This document shows, one piece after another, positions 10,640 through 22,621 of a stretch of 64,000 nt of DNA (position 1 is the first letter of the stretch; every line of letters starts with the position of its first letter). Made by a program: the position numbers and the translations under genes. Source of the stretch: Nageia nagi (Eukaryota; Pinophyta); contig JBITNC010000001.1 in NCBI GenBank assembly GCA_050084985.1, forward strand, positions 109,864,001 through 109,928,000, read 5' to 3'. The notes beneath the pieces were generated by a model. That model searched no databases and was not told where the DNA came from. It saw only the letters and a list, made by a program, of their open reading frames with translations.

Positions 10640-11119
10640 AGTCAATAGAAGAAATATGTAGACCAAAGAAGGGTGGATGCTTATTTTAGGAAGGAGACAT
10701 GGTATGTGAGGATTTAGCCTTAAAAGTAGTCCTCTTTGAAAAAAAGTGGTTCAAAGAAGCTTAAACCACATTTTTATAATCATTTTAAGATGCTACATAA
10801 TATTGGTGAAGTGGCATATGCATTGGAGTTTCTAAAGGAAAGTAGTATTCATAATTTTTTCCATGTTTCATTTATAAAAAAGGCATTAGTATAGTATTTA
10901 TAGCCACTTTCAAAGTTTCCTCCTTTGGATGATGAGGTTAAATTAGTGCTTGAACCTAAATTGATCCTACAGATAAGGGAGAAGAAGTTGAGGAGTAGAA
11001 TTCTTAAAGAATATCTTGTGAAGTGGTATGATTTACCACTTGATAATGCTACATGGGAGGGTGCTAAAATTTTGAATCATCTAGCCTTGTAGTTACTTGA
11101 GGATAAGCAATTTGAGATT
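10640..11119 (+). pseudogene. RT-B chromovirus integrase C-terminus and chromodomain
   Basis: The 3' end of a Ty3/gypsy polyprotein cut off on its left by RT-A. Readable pieces include HFKMLHNIGEVAYALEF, then a linker and the chromodomain stretch LEPKLILQIREKKL followed by LVKWYDLPLDNATWEG. The conserved aromatic and acidic residues of a chromodomain (LVKW, ATWE) are present; this domain steers integration to heterochromatin in chromoviruses. Stops interrupt it (for example TAG at conserved Gln-like positions). The left part of pol is not found elsewhere in the window. Confidence 0.8.
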
Positions 11120-11879
11120 TGTAATATCCCAAAAATAAATATTTTTGTAAATGTCTCCTACACTTAATTATGAAAGTGAAAAGGGGCTCATGTGACTAAG
11201 AGACATAACATTAAGTTATTTTCATTTATGTTTTATTTCTTTATGTTGTAATAAGGCACTTTAAGTCAAATTAGGGTTTGGGGATGTTAACTTGAAATTA
11301 GATCCTCAAGCTATATAAGAGGATGGAGCATCCCATTTTGAGGATGTATTTGTTATTATATGAATTTGTATCTAAAACCCTAGGTTTCTTGAGGAAGGTT
11401 GCACCCTACTCAAACTCCACCATTATTTAGGAGATGTGCTCTAGCTCTATTTGGAGGCATTTATAGTTAACAAGAGATGAGCCTTGCTATTGCATTTGTA
11501 AACTAAGGAGATGTACCCTTAGTCACTAGAAATTGCTATGGAAGAAATATAGCTAGTTCATAGTGATTTTTGCTATTATGTTTTGTGTTCCTTGATACCC
11601 TAGAAGGGGTTTCCAACTTTATGAGCAATATTCAACTAGATTGTTATGTTTTTTGAGTTAATAAAAACCCTAAGGGTGGTTTATCCCACTCTAGGGAGTT
11701 TTTTGGTTCATTTTATGTTCATACATGAGTACCCTTTTGGATGTTCTCTCATTATATCCATTCAAAAATTAATATAATTCTATATTGATTAATTTTTCTA
11801 ATTATGATGCAAGATTTATGCTAATTTATATGTTTGAGTATCCAATTTAGTGTAAAATTTTGAAATGAGTCATTTAACA
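11120..11879 (+). repeat. RT-B 3' LTR (right end uncertain)
   Basis: It begins TGTAATATCCC immediately after the chromodomain frame, the usual start of many plant chromovirus LTRs. A TATA-like CTATATAAGAGG lies at 11311. The right boundary is set at TTTAACA (11879) because the next bases lead into RT-C, but no second copy is available to prove it. Confidence 0.5.
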
Positions 11880-11919
11880 TGTAGAACTATAAAAATGAAT
11901 ATCATCCAAGCATACAACA

Positions 11920-12690
11920 ATAAAAGAATTAATAAATAATTGAAGTACATCATTCATTACCCTCATAAAAGTGATAGGTGCATTGTCCAAACCTAATGGA
12001 AAAATAAGCCACTCAAATAGGCATTATCTTTTCTTGAAAGCAATCTTCCAAATGTTCTCATCCTTGATTTTAACTTGGTGATATCCACTTCTCAAGTCTA
12101 GTTTTGTGTATAATCTTGTCCCTTGTAACTAATCCAAAAGATCATGTATCTGAAGTAAAGGATAGTGATTTTTGATGGTGATTTTTTTAGTTCTCTATAG
12201 TTAATGTACATTCTCTAATTTTGATAATTCTTGGGAACCAAAATAATGGGTGATCCATATGGAGATGTAATTGGTTTGATCACACCTTATTCAACCAACT
12301 CTTGAATCTACCTCTTTATCTCCCCTTGCTCCAAAACTATTTACTAATAGAAAGCTATGTTGGGTAATGAAGTATTAGGTAACAACTAAATATCATGATA
12401 TATATCTTGCATAGGAGGTAATCCCTATGGCTCTGTCAATAAGTTGATAAACTTTTGAACTAAATCTTGTATTTATTCCTCTCTTTTACATGTCACTAAT
12501 GTCCTAAAATTAGTATTCCACACCATTGATATCATGAGAATCACCTCACTCAAGGATCATATTTTCACCATGATTAGAATAAAATTTTTAGAAGCATTTA
12601 CAAGATGTTTTACCTAACTTGCAATGACCAAAGGTAGCTTTTTTTTCTTCTATGTGTACTTGCTATGAAAACCTTTCCATCTTTAACCAA
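11920..12690 (-). pseudogene. RT-C reverse transcriptase, N-terminal part
   Basis: Read on the minus strand, KLDLRSGYHQV is followed by IWKIAFKKR, a stop, and [26 protein letters not shown]. These are the conserved RT palm motifs before the catalytic YxDD box. The fragment ends before that box. Stops and shifts occur in the 12230-12690 linker from the protease. Confidence 0.8.
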
Positions 12691-12960
12691 TCATAATTTG
12701 TTTAATTTTCTATAATAAATACCATCTCTATCCCACATATAAGGGTTGCCAAGAATAACACCACAAATATCTAAAGGAACAACATCAACTACAATTTCAT
12801 CAATGTACTTTGCACAAATAGCAAATTTTAACTTACATTGCTTACTAACTTGCAAACTAGCATTATGATGCACCCAACCCAAAGGATATGGATTTGGATG
12901 GTTGAAAGTTTCCAATCCCAAATTACTTACCATAGCCTTTGAAATCGAATTTTCTTGAGA
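12691..12960 (-). pseudogene. RT-C retropepsin, C-terminal part
   Basis: The open segment contains HPNPYPLGWV, CKLKF, VVDVVPLDICGVILGNPYMWDRD and YYRK. It is clearly the same family as RT-J's protease at 46.77 kb, which has PLDICGIVLGSPYLWERD. The active-site Asp lies upstream, where the frame is broken. Confidence 0.8.
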
Positions 12961-13104
12961 ACGTGTATCATCAATACAATTTACTTTGGTTTTTTTTATT
13001 TGGATTTTGAGGTCAAATAATTGAATCCTTTGCTATTGAATGTCTTGAGATTCTTTAACCTTTTGAATGGCTGAACAATTTATTTTCTCATCAACATCTA
13101 GACT

Positions 13105-13492
13105 TCAATGAATGTCATCACATCTAAGAACCATAGCATTAGTTTTCTCCTTATTCTTATGCTTATATGGATGTAATTCTAGATATAATTTCAAACATTT
13201 ATCATCAATATGATCATCTTTTATCATAATGACTACAATGTATACCATCACCCTCTTTCTTTGAAATATTAATGGTCTTAGTTCCTTACTTTTCTTTTCC
13301 TTTATCTTGAGATTTACATTTCTCTTGTCCTCCCTTTGAATTATAAACCTTATTGGATTCATAATATTGTCTCCTTGCTTTACCATCCTCCTCTAAGTAT
13401 TGCACTTGCACACACACTTGATCAAGATTACTAGGATTAAACAAAATGATAGTCTTTTCCAAATGACTATGTAAACCTCCAATGTACTTCAT
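13105..13492 (-). pseudogene. RT-C gag C-terminus / nucleocapsid
   Basis: Two overlapping open frames carry the tail of Gag: YIGGLHSHLEKTIILFNPSNLDQVCVQ-type sequence (given here in part), a Lys-rich linker, and a nucleocapsid remnant HIDDKCLKLYLELHP. RT-J's intact equivalent is CTHCQKGGHLEAKC followed by WKLHP. The first Cys pair of the knuckle is not readable here. Confidence 0.7.
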
Positions 13493-14190
13493 TAAGTTTT
13501 AAGGATATTTTAGAAATCCCAAGAAAAGTAGCTTGTTTCCTAAATTTCATAGTGTATTCTTTAACATTTTCCCCTCTTTGTTGTCTAAAGAATTATCATT
13601 TTATCAATTTTTTATTATGACATCCTAATGAATAGAATTGATCTCTTAACAACATCTTAAATTCATTCCAAGAAAATATTTTGAATAATTATTCATGATT
13701 AAGAGTTTATACATAACTTTCCCACCAAACTAAGGCATGTCCACTCATATTTAATATAGTAAAAGAGATTTTATCAACATAATTTACAACACCATGAATT
13801 TGGAAATAAACCTCCAATTATTTCAACCAATTGTTCACCTTTTCCACATCAACCTCTCCTCCAAAAGTAGGAATGTTCACTTTGGCCTCCACCTTGAATG
13901 GAACTTGATTTGATAAAGATGATGAATTAGGTCTCCCAACTACATCATGATATCTTTTATTGATATTTTTATTTTCTCCAATAGCCAAAAACTCAACCAA
14001 ATGAGCCTAATGATTCTCCATTATCAAAAATCTCCTTTCAAAATTGGCATCCATCATGGTATGAATAGTAGATTATTTCTCCTCTGCATTATCCATTTTA
14101 GTTTCTCTACCCTTCTGACCAATATTAGGATCCTTTGTAATCAATTATGGTCTTTGATATCTCCTCCTAAACATTAAAAAACACACTATT
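13493..14190 (-). pseudogene. RT-C gag N-terminus and capsid region
   Basis: The segment 14000-13818 includes VPFKVEAKVNIPTFGGEVDVEKVNNWL, quoted in two parts as VEAKVNIPTFGG and VDVEKVNNWL. This matches RT-J's gag (VKFDLPTFIG, NAEKLDHWI). The rest of the capsid region is broken by stops and shifts on the minus strand. Confidence 0.75.
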
Positions 14191-14232
14191 GATGGCCTAA
14201 AAAACCAAAAAATTTAGCCCCAAATTTGGTGC

Positions 14233-14250
14233 ACATAATCTCTAATACCA
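14233..14250 (-). other. RT-C primer binding site (initiator Met tRNA, decayed)
   Basis: Reads TGGTATTAGAGATTATG on the minus strand, compared with TGGTATCAGAGC in RT-J. The differences include C-to-T. It sits just inside the RT-C LTR. Confidence 0.7.
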
Positions 14251-14257
14251 CATTATT

Positions 14258-14880
14258 TGTAATCACCAAATGCTTATAGCATACTTAGATACACACTTAT
14301 AGATTTGAATGGAAATAGTTAATCATTATGAGATCATTAAAATTGCATATAAATTTGAAAATTTTATAATGTAAATTACAAAACTAATAATCTTAAACAC
14401 ATAATAAGATCAACACAATGATTTACCCTAGTTCACCCAATGTGGGCTAATTCAACAAGGAATTGGAACCTTCTCTCCTCATTGTTTATGAACATTATAA
14501 TATTACATGCATAGAGAAATACCATCAACACAATGGTAATACAATCTCCTATAATTAATGCAACCTCCTATAATAAGAAGAAAATATAATCTCAAAACTA
14601 CAAAATTATGTAATGACACTTGGTCTTCCTTCAAATCTTACAATCCCAAAATCCTAACTCTCTCAAAACTCCCATTATGGAATCAAAGAGTATCATGTCC
14701 TAAAATGAGCCTCAAAATAACTTGGAAACATTAACTAAGGCACTAAATCATCTAATCTACCCAACACATCGATATCCCTTCTAATTCCCCTTTTGACTTA
14801 TCAAATTGCATGTCAATAATGGCCTAAAATCATTAATTTGCACACCATTGATGGCCTAAAATTGAATGCCAAATAACTCT
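14258..14880 (-). repeat. RT-C 5' LTR (outer boundary uncertain)
   Basis: CACCCAATGTGGGCT near 14434 is the reverse complement of the AGCCCACACTGGGTG block in both RT-J LTRs (45233 and 50968), so this is an LTR of the same family in the opposite orientation. A CACACCATTGATGGCCTAAAA-like sequence at 14851 also occurs at 14191. The outer boundary could not be fixed. Confidence 0.55.
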
Positions 14881-15892
14881 AGATTTTAGTCTTTGATTTG
14901 TATCCAAGCACATATACCTTTGGATTGAGTATTGGTCTTGAAAAGACAACCTGATACATGATCCAATTCAGATTACCTAAGAACTTCAAAATTTTCTTTT
15001 CAAGGTCTTTTTTTGAGAAAAAATTTAAACTTACATATGAAAATTTTTGGTTTATAGCCAATAAACTCAAAGTTTTCAATTTATCTTCTCTAATGACCAA
15101 ACTTTACTTTATCAAGGTCATTTTCTACCTTGATAAATTTCAAATGATATAGTATATCCATCAATCATTGGCTTATCCTTTGCTATTCTTATCAACTTAC
15201 AAGAATAAAAATCATCAATATAAACATAATAGACTAAAAATATATTTCATTAGAATGAAAATAAAATAAAAAATAAATTTCATAAAATACAATATTGGTC
15301 TTAACAATATCCATAAAAAGTGTTCACAAAGTTAAAAGCATTCAACAAAGTGAATATTTCACATAAACAAGTAGGATTTAAATAGAGTCCCTAACAGAAA
15401 ATTTTGAAATCATAATTCTACAAACATGCATAATTTGAATTTTTTTAGGTTTTCAATACAAAGGAGTATTCTATTAATCCTCTTCTATTCACACCTTCAC
15501 ATTATGAATTGGGTTAAGCTAAAACCCATAGTTGGAGTTTAAATTAGTCTTGACCAATGAAGCCCCAAGTGGATGAGAGTGATTAATTATAATAAATATT
15601 TGAATCATGTGATAGCTAGTAATATAAAATATTTTCTATATTTAGAGTACTTGACACTAAAATTTCATATATTTATAATGTATGTACCACATTATATCAC
15701 TCATGAACTTTGGGTTCTTTTTAGGGCCATACACCTAAGAAGGGACACACACATCCCATCACTTATCATGATACACCATGAAAGTGATCTTAAGAAAAAA
15801 ATCTTAATGGATCAAACTCATATCACCAACACATGATATAAATATAACATTAATATCACTCTTTGATATTGATTGGTTATCTCTCACCTTAC
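14881..15892. other. Unassigned AT-rich stretch
   Basis: No family could be recognised. Short open frames exist on both strands but show no domain. It may be the remains of the internal region belonging to the LTR-like unit at 16023, but nothing in the sequence proves this. Confidence 0.4.
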
Positions 15893-16008
15893 CATAACAC
15901 TCTCATGAGGCTACCACTTACTCATGGTATCCACCTACCCATAACACTCTCAAAAGTCTACCACTTACTCATGGTATCCACCTACCCATAACCCCCATGG
16001 AATAACAC
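15893..16008. repeat. 47-bp tandem repeat, two full copies and a partial one
   Basis: CATAACACTCTC starts at 15893 and 15940, and CATAACCCCCATGG at 15987. The two full copies share ACTTACTCATGGTATCCACC and differ in only a few bases. Confidence 0.85.
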
Positions 16009-16022
16009 TATATCAAGAATAA

Positions 16023-17099
16023 TATTATAATATAAACTAGGGCTCACTCCTCAAACATTCCCTAGGAGAGGGACATTTGGCTTCAAGCTTTGAAATTATC
16101 CAAACAATCTCAAAAATGTATAAATATTCAAATGATTACCTAGAACTAGTAAATACAAATTTAATCTTACAAAAATACCTCTAGATCCCAATGTTTAGAT
16201 ATGGTGAGAAAAAAAACATAAATTGAATATCCAATATTTTCAATAATCTAGCATTGTAATTTGGAAGCAAAAATAGGAATTTAACAATGAAAACTACACT
16301 CCATATCAACCATCCAAGTAAAAAGAGATAAATAGAATGATATTGATAAAAAATATAATTGTATTGATATAACAATTATGAAAGAAAAATTATAATATTT
16401 TTATCTACCTAAGTATATTATACCAATGCTAACTCCAATATGGTTATGTTAGATTGCTCCAAGGCCTCACCAATTGTAGTAGTAGTAGTGAGGCACAATC
16501 TAGGACTTTCTTTATAGCTTCTATGATGGAACCAACAACATTCCTCTCAAGATGACTAGAGTGACTTTGATGTTAACCTCATCTAACCTCAATACCTAAA
16601 ATGTAGGTTTCCTTATAAGTGGTTAGGATAGAGTTCTTATAATCATTATAAAAATGGGGTATAATAACAATATTAAGCATATCTCATAATGACTAAGAGT
16701 CCTCCTTTTATAGGAGAGAGTGATCATCTTATAATCTTGTATTTAGATAATCTAACAGTGGAAAGATATGCCTAGTGTGCTCATATTTGCAACATGAAAT
16801 ATGAGAAGCCTTGGATTCACATCTATGGATCAATAATACCAACATCCAAGATAGGGTGATGTTGAACTACCTTGCAATTTGCACCATGGATCCAAGTACC
16901 AAGGAGGGACAACATGGGATATTAGTATGCATACATGTCCAACATACATGCATGAGATCTATCTATTAACTTGAGATTGTTGAAACCTTGATTGAAGAGC
17001 CATATACAATCTTGGATCTCCAAATAACCTTGTATTTGATGCAATCACCTAGGGGGATGTTATACCTTGAAGAGGGAAGCACTAATGACTAGAGATACA
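16023..17099 (-). repeat. LTR-like unit (copy 1 of the RT-F LTR family)
   Basis: This 1.08-kb segment is homologous along its length to 28256-28319 joined with 32671-33689. Its right end AGAGATACA corresponds to TGTATCTCT on the minus strand, a plausible LTR start. Immediately to its right begins sequence shared with RT-H's ORFx, so the unit appears to have inserted in or beside RT-D. It may be a solo LTR. No polypurine tract is seen next to it. Confidence 0.6.
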
Positions 17100-17104
17100 T
17101 TAAA

Positions 17105-20100
17105 TTATGAGATGAGATTGAGCCAAAGAAGTCTAATTCAGATTTTTTGAATATCTTTTCCTATTGATATGGGTAAATAATAGTTTCTTTAAGGCATCTA
17201 TGTAGATACGAATACCAATTTCTTAGATAATTTTTTTAGGATGATATAAAAATGTTAAGAGAAAACTTGTAGAATTCCTTTCCTTACAAAATACACTCAT
17301 ATGGGATTTAATATACAACACTCTTACTATCATTCCCTATATACCCAAAAGATTTCACCCCTATCTAGAATTGATAGATGGATTAGATAAACTTATGGAT
17401 GTCAAAGCTGGTGTTTCTAATAAGAATAGAAAAACCTTATTAGATATGTCCAAGGATGCTTTAATTGTTTATTTCATAATGAAAATAGTATAACCATTAG
17501 TTGAAGTGGAAGTTAAAGAAGATGAGGTGGAGTAGTATTCATTATGATGGTTGAATTTGTACTCCATCATCCCTCTCAATAACAAGTTAAAGTAGTATGG
17601 TATTTCTACTTTCAAATCAAATATATACATATTGTTGACTTTAATCACCATTCTATATAGAGAAAAGGAGAATACTATTCTTCAAGAAAAATGCATAACA
17701 TTGGCTTCTTGAATTATTCATAATTTTTAGAATTATAATTACGATTTATTCTATTTTATAGAAAAGACATTATCTAAGTAACTGGACAACAAGGTGATCT
17801 TTCATGTATCTCATTATCCTTTATATATCTATTAGTTGTTAGTGCATCAACAACTTGAACCATTTTGCCTCTAAAATTTAATAAAAGGGATAAATATAGG
17901 ATGGAATTGCTAGTGGATGAATGGATGAGTAGGTTGTATATTGAGAACTCTTACTACAACTTTGTAAGATATTTTCTAGCTCTAACCATAGCTTTCATAA
18001 AAGGGGAATCCTTCTCGTACCTTTCAAAGTAAGTAAATTATTACTTTTAGATCACTTCTAATCGAAAGGGATATTTCTACTTCATGGAGAATCATACTAT
18101 CATCTAGTTGTAAGGATTCTATGAGAAGGCTATAAGGCTAGCCTTATACACTTTTGATTAGATCTTTGAGATAAAATTTATATATCAAATGGATTACAAA
18201 GAGATGGAATGAAGAGCCAATGCTAAGAATAAAGCTCTTTACCTACCTCCTTTACATATTAAGTTCATTAACCACTAAGCATAGAAATTTCTATCCAAAC
18301 ATCAATAAAAAATAATAATGTATAGAGTTATGATATTGCAATCTAATGGCCATATGATAAAGAACATAAATTCCAAAAACTTTTATAGACCAAAAATATG
18401 AAGGCCCTTGATTTTCATAAAATATAAAAAGGAACATCTAAGGCCTTCTATAATGGTAAAGAACAAGGTCCATTCCTTCCATGTTCTATGTTGAATTTTC
18501 TATAGAGAGATATATCATGGTAAGCTTACAAAATTGAATTAGACTACTCTTCAGTAGAAAATCCTAAGTTGTCTAAGGACTTGCAGAGATGTTGGGATAT
18601 AGTTGATTGGATAGAGCATAAGAAGAAGTGTTTTATACAATACCAAGTGCAAAGCAAGAAGAATTTATTACCTTAGGGTTGTGAGAAAGATAGTAAGTTC
18701 AATTAAGCTTATTATAAGCAATACATAGTTCTATAGCAAAAGAAGCTAGTTCATCTAATTTTTGGGTCTAGAGGATGTAGTTAGACCAAGAAATCTAGTT
18801 GTTGATCACAAAAGAAAATGGAAGTGGGACTCAAAATCAAACTTAGACTCTAATGAAGATGAAAGACAACTAGTTGGACCATGAGAGAAGCTGGTGGCTT
18901 TAGAAATTAGCATGGGTTAGAATGATAGAAATAAATCTATCCAAGATTATGAGGAATATAATTAAAAATTACTAGTAAAAGAAGAATTGGATACTCAAGA
19001 AGAAGAATAAGAACAAAGGTTAAGCCTCACTATGATACAAAAATTATAGGAATAAGAAGAAAATAAAGTTTTAGAACAACCTCATAGGAGCACTGGATAT
19101 AAGAGAATTCTTAAGAAAAATAAGAAATAAAAGAGATTAAGAAAGAAGGATCATACCCTTGAGGAGAAGGAGCCAAATGATAAGTCCTAAAATCTCCTTC
19201 TAATTCTTTAGACTTTTGATTAGTTATCATGATCTAGAGGATGAGAAAGTAGACATTACCTTTATGGATAAGAAGAGGAATGCAAAGAGGAGTGCTATAA
19301 TAAAATAATTTCTAAACCTTTTATCAATTTTGCAAGTATAGAGGAGCAAAATACTACTATAACTAGTGATATTTCCATGCAATAGACTACTCCACCTCTA
19401 CTTTTTGAAAATTCTCCACACAAAATAAGAGATACAAATATTGTATCTCTGGATTCTACTACTTCAATCAAAAGGATGGATAAGATAGAGAATTTGACTC
19501 TAAATTTTGATGCTACTAAAAAATATACAAAAAAGGTACCTAATTTCTTGCCTATCACAATCATTTTTAGAACACTTGATCAACTAAGTGAGGCCAAAAT
19601 AGATCTCAAGTAGATTCAAAAAGAAAGTAGTGAAAGGTATGACTGTGAGTTGCAAAAGCCACCACATATTCTTCAAAAAATATAATTTGAAAACTCCTTG
19701 AATGTGAAAAATAATTTATTCAATATGAGTGCATGTGAAGTTTATACTTCCTAGAAGGATCCATATTAATTGGTAAATAGTTTTATGTCCTTTTAGATAG
19801 ATAAAATCAAAAGGAAGGAAAAAAGAAACTATGCCAAAAGGGATCTAGATTGGTTAGATATTAATTTGTTAAAGGCAAAAAGAGAATACAATAAGAAAGA
19901 AAAGAAGAGTAAGGCCTTAAAGGAAAGAGAAGTACATCATTAGGCCAAAATCAAGATTTTGTAGAGTAAAATTGATGACTTGAATCAAAAGATAAAAAAC
20001 TTTAGATATAAAGAAAGTCATAACAAAAAAGGATGAAGAGCTCAAGGCAAAGGATAATGAACTAAGGTTAGTAAATGAAAATGCAAATCTCTAAAGAATG

Positions 20101-20230
20101 AGCTAGAACAACTTAAAAAGGAGTTGATTGAGAAGGATGCACAAGAAATTGTGCATTAGATAGAAAAGGACTAGAATAACTTGATGGTTGAGAAGATACA
20201 TATAGATTTATCCAATAGTACCTAAGGTAA
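17105..20230 (+). pseudogene. RT-D ORFx: long unidentified retrotransposon ORF
   Basis: One reading frame system on the plus strand is homologous to 56830-58157 in RT-H, where it lies downstream of integrase. Shared stretches include VEVEVKE, the segment QYGISTFK, QLLVHQQLE-type sequence and a WMNG/DEWM block. Most breaks are TAG or TAA at Gln codons. The later part (18780-20220) is very rich in Lys and Glu and looks like a long coiled coil; it is absent from the truncated RT-H copy. I do not recognise the protein. Tat elements are known to carry extra ORFs, so an accessory Tat protein is the best guess. It is cut at about 20230 by RT-E. Confidence 0.5.
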
Positions 20231-20269
20231 ATGTGTTTGGTTCTTAAATGTAAATCTAAATTCTTTATA

Positions 20270-20620
20270 ATATGAATGACACTTTAGCTAGCACTCCATA
20301 ACATAGATTCCTCTTATTCGCATCCTAATTATTCAATCAATCTCAAAATTCAAATAATCTCCCTTACTAGCCTCTATAGCTATAGTATACTCCACCTTCA
20401 TTAATGCCACAACCTAATGTAGCTTGGATATCTAGCTCATAGTTGTTCCACTAATAATAAAAACATAACCAATTATGCTCATCCCACCATTTCTATCACC
20501 TACCATATTAGAATCTATAAAACCTTGTCCATTATTAGTAGTACCAATTAAATGTAAATAATGATTGGATGTACCTCTCAAGTACCAAAGTATCCACTTC
20601 ATGGCTTCTTAATGCTTTTT
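20270..20620 (-). pseudogene. RT-E copia RNase H
   Basis: Minus-strand pieces GQGFIDSNMVGDRNGGMS, then IIGYVFIISGTTMS and VALMKVEYTIAIEASKG follow the copia RNase H pattern (the GysDaD..gd..s..Gy motif and the final EAEY-like motif, here VEYT). The first catalytic Asp of the GYSDAD-type motif is not clearly kept. Confidence 0.75.
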
Positions 20621-20639
20621 TCCAAGGTTACTCATATAC

Positions 20640-21620
20640 CTTCTCATAACTCCCACTACTTGGAAAATATTAGGTCTAGCACAAACCATAACATACATGA
20701 AACTACCAATAACAGATGCATAAGGTACCTTGACCATATGTTCTTTCTTATTATTAATTATAGGATATTTATATTTAGTTAATTTAAAGTGGTTTGTAAG
20801 AGGTGTACTTACACTATTAGCATTATTTATATTAAACCTCTTAAAAAAATTTCTATGTACTCTACCTTAGATAGCTCCAACTTTCGGTTCTTCCTATCTC
20901 TCATGATTCTCATACCAAGGATTTATTTTGTAGCTCTCAAATCCTTCATGGAAAAAGTGGTTTCCAACTTCCTCTTGAGATAAATAATATCATTCATATT
21001 ATTACTAGCTACAGCATATCATCAACATATAAAAGCAAGATAATGTAACCCCCATTACCTAGTCTCTTGAAGTACACATAATGATTTGAATGATACCTAC
21101 TATAATCCAAGTTCTACATGAACTTATTAAACTTCAAGTATCACTATTTTGGATCTTGTTTTAGATTTTACAAGTTCTTATTTAACCTATAAAAAAAATT
21201 TCTCCTTCCCCTTTACCTTATAACCTTATGGTTGGTGCAAATAGATTTACTCTTCCAAATCACCATGGAGGAAAGTGGTATTTACATCAAGCTGCTATAA
21301 ATGCAAATCCTTTGCTACAACTAAAATTAAAATAGTATAGATAGAATTCATCTTGAATATTATGAAAATAATCTCATAATAATATACACCTTTGTTTTTT
21401 GCATAATCTTTCATAACAAGCCTTACCTTGTACCTCTTATTTCCTCCCACTTCTTCTTAAACCATGTATACTCATTTATTATGCAATGCCTTCTTCCTGA
21501 TAGGAAGCTTAACCAAATCCCATGTTTGGTTTTGGCTTAATAAATCCATCTCATCATCCATCCTAAGCTCCCATTTCTTCTTGGTACTTGGCTACATAAC
21601 CTCATTAAAACTCTATAGTT
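20640..21620 (-). pseudogene. RT-E copia reverse transcriptase
   Basis: The region encodes decayed copia RT on the minus strand, in several frames. It lies in the right place between integrase and RNase H, and the plus strand shows complements of known motif positions (for example the region near 20990-21050, where the catalytic YVDD-type box is expected). Stops and shifts are too dense for exact boundaries. Confidence 0.6.
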
Positions 21621-21716
21621 AACCAGCATTAGTATACAAAACATAATACAAATCAAGATACTATCTACTAATTTGGTTATTAACCCTTTGATACTTTCTT
21701 ATAGTATCTACTAGTG

Positions 21717-22092
21717 TTATTGGTTCTTGTGGTTTAAGGTTATCATTCTACACCTTTGGTATATTCTCTTCATTATGTACATTGTACTTGGTATCATCCT
21801 TTTTTGGCAATATATTCCTATATAGTCTTTTCTTATTAAAAATAGCATCTCTACTCCTAAAGACTTGCTTGTTAGTATTATCCCATAATCTAAAACCCAA
21901 GCCATATATCCCATATCCAATGAAATAGCACTTTCTAGAATTAACATCTAGCTTCTTTCTATTTTTCTTATCTATGTAAGCATATGGTTCACACCTAAAT
22001 ACTTTTAGGAAGGAGTGGTTCACAAATTTACCTTTCCATGTCTCTTTTGGAATCCCACCATCTAAAGTAGTAAAAGGTCCCATGTTGATCAA
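21717..22092 (-). pseudogene. RT-E integrase C-terminal region
   Basis: Two overlapping frames contain CEPYAYIDKKNRKKLD, CYFIGYGIYGLGFRLWD and FRSRDAIFNKK. These match the copia integrase tail pattern (k.D.k...c.fiGY....gyrlwd, then srdv.F.E). Confidence 0.85.
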
Positions 22093-22119
22093 ATAAATAG
22101 CAATATCAATATAATTAGC

Positions 22120-22425
22120 TCATAAATATAGAGATAATTTGTCATTTAGCCTTAGGAATATAACACACTCCATGATGGTCCTATTCATCCTCTCAGAAAT
22201 CCCATTTTCTTGAGTTATTCTTTGGGTGAGATTTATCCTTATTATTCCATTAAGAGAACAATAATTATAAAAATCATTACTATAGTATTCACCATCATTA
22301 TTTGACTTGAGATATTTTTTTTCCTTATCAATCTCATTCTCCACTAATGCTTTCCACTTTTGAAATGTATCAAAGACAATACTTTTTACTAATACAATAA
22401 ATCTAGGGTTTTCTTGGGCCATCAT
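22120..22425 (-). pseudogene. RT-E integrase catalytic core
   Basis: The open segment contains KYLKSNNDGEYYSNDFYNYC, GIIRINLTQ and QENGISERMNRTIMECV. This is the second half of the copia integrase core; the Glu in GISERMNRT corresponds to the catalytic Glu of the DDE triad. The expected catalytic Asp of the (R/L)SDnGGEY motif reads as N (SNNDGEY). Confidence 0.85.
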
Positions 22426-22621
22426 CTATAAAAGTTACATAATAATTGGAACCACTAAGAGAAGTTACTTGAGTTAGTCCCCATACATTAGTGTGAAACA
22501 ACTCTAACTTTTTTTTCTTCTTCTATTTTTTAAATTTTAGAAATCTTACCCCTTTTTATTTACCATAAATGTAATCCTCACAAAATATCAAATCAACTTC
22601 CTAGAGTTTTGGTAGTAATTT

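Larger units (their letters stand above)
11900..14260 (-). mobile_element. RT-C: chromovirus fragment (gag, protease, part of RT)
   Basis: A minus-strand Ty3/gypsy fragment related to RT-J: gag, zinc-knuckle region, protease and the first part of RT are in the expected order from 14190 down to about 11920, where it stops. RNase H, integrase and the 3' LTR are missing. A decayed initiator-Met primer site and an LTR lie on its right. Confidence 0.8.

Noticed and set aside
11161-11210. AAAGGGGCTCATGTGAC in RT-B resembling AAAAGGGGTCATGTGACC in the RT-A LTR.
   Set aside because: The match is short and the flanks do not align; probably chance or convergent.
17469-17651. Minus-strand 60-codon frame, with a similar minus-strand 82-codon frame at 57086-57334.
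   Set aside because: They are antisense shadows of ORFx; similarity between them only reflects homology of the two ORFx copies, whose plus-strand frame explains the stops better.
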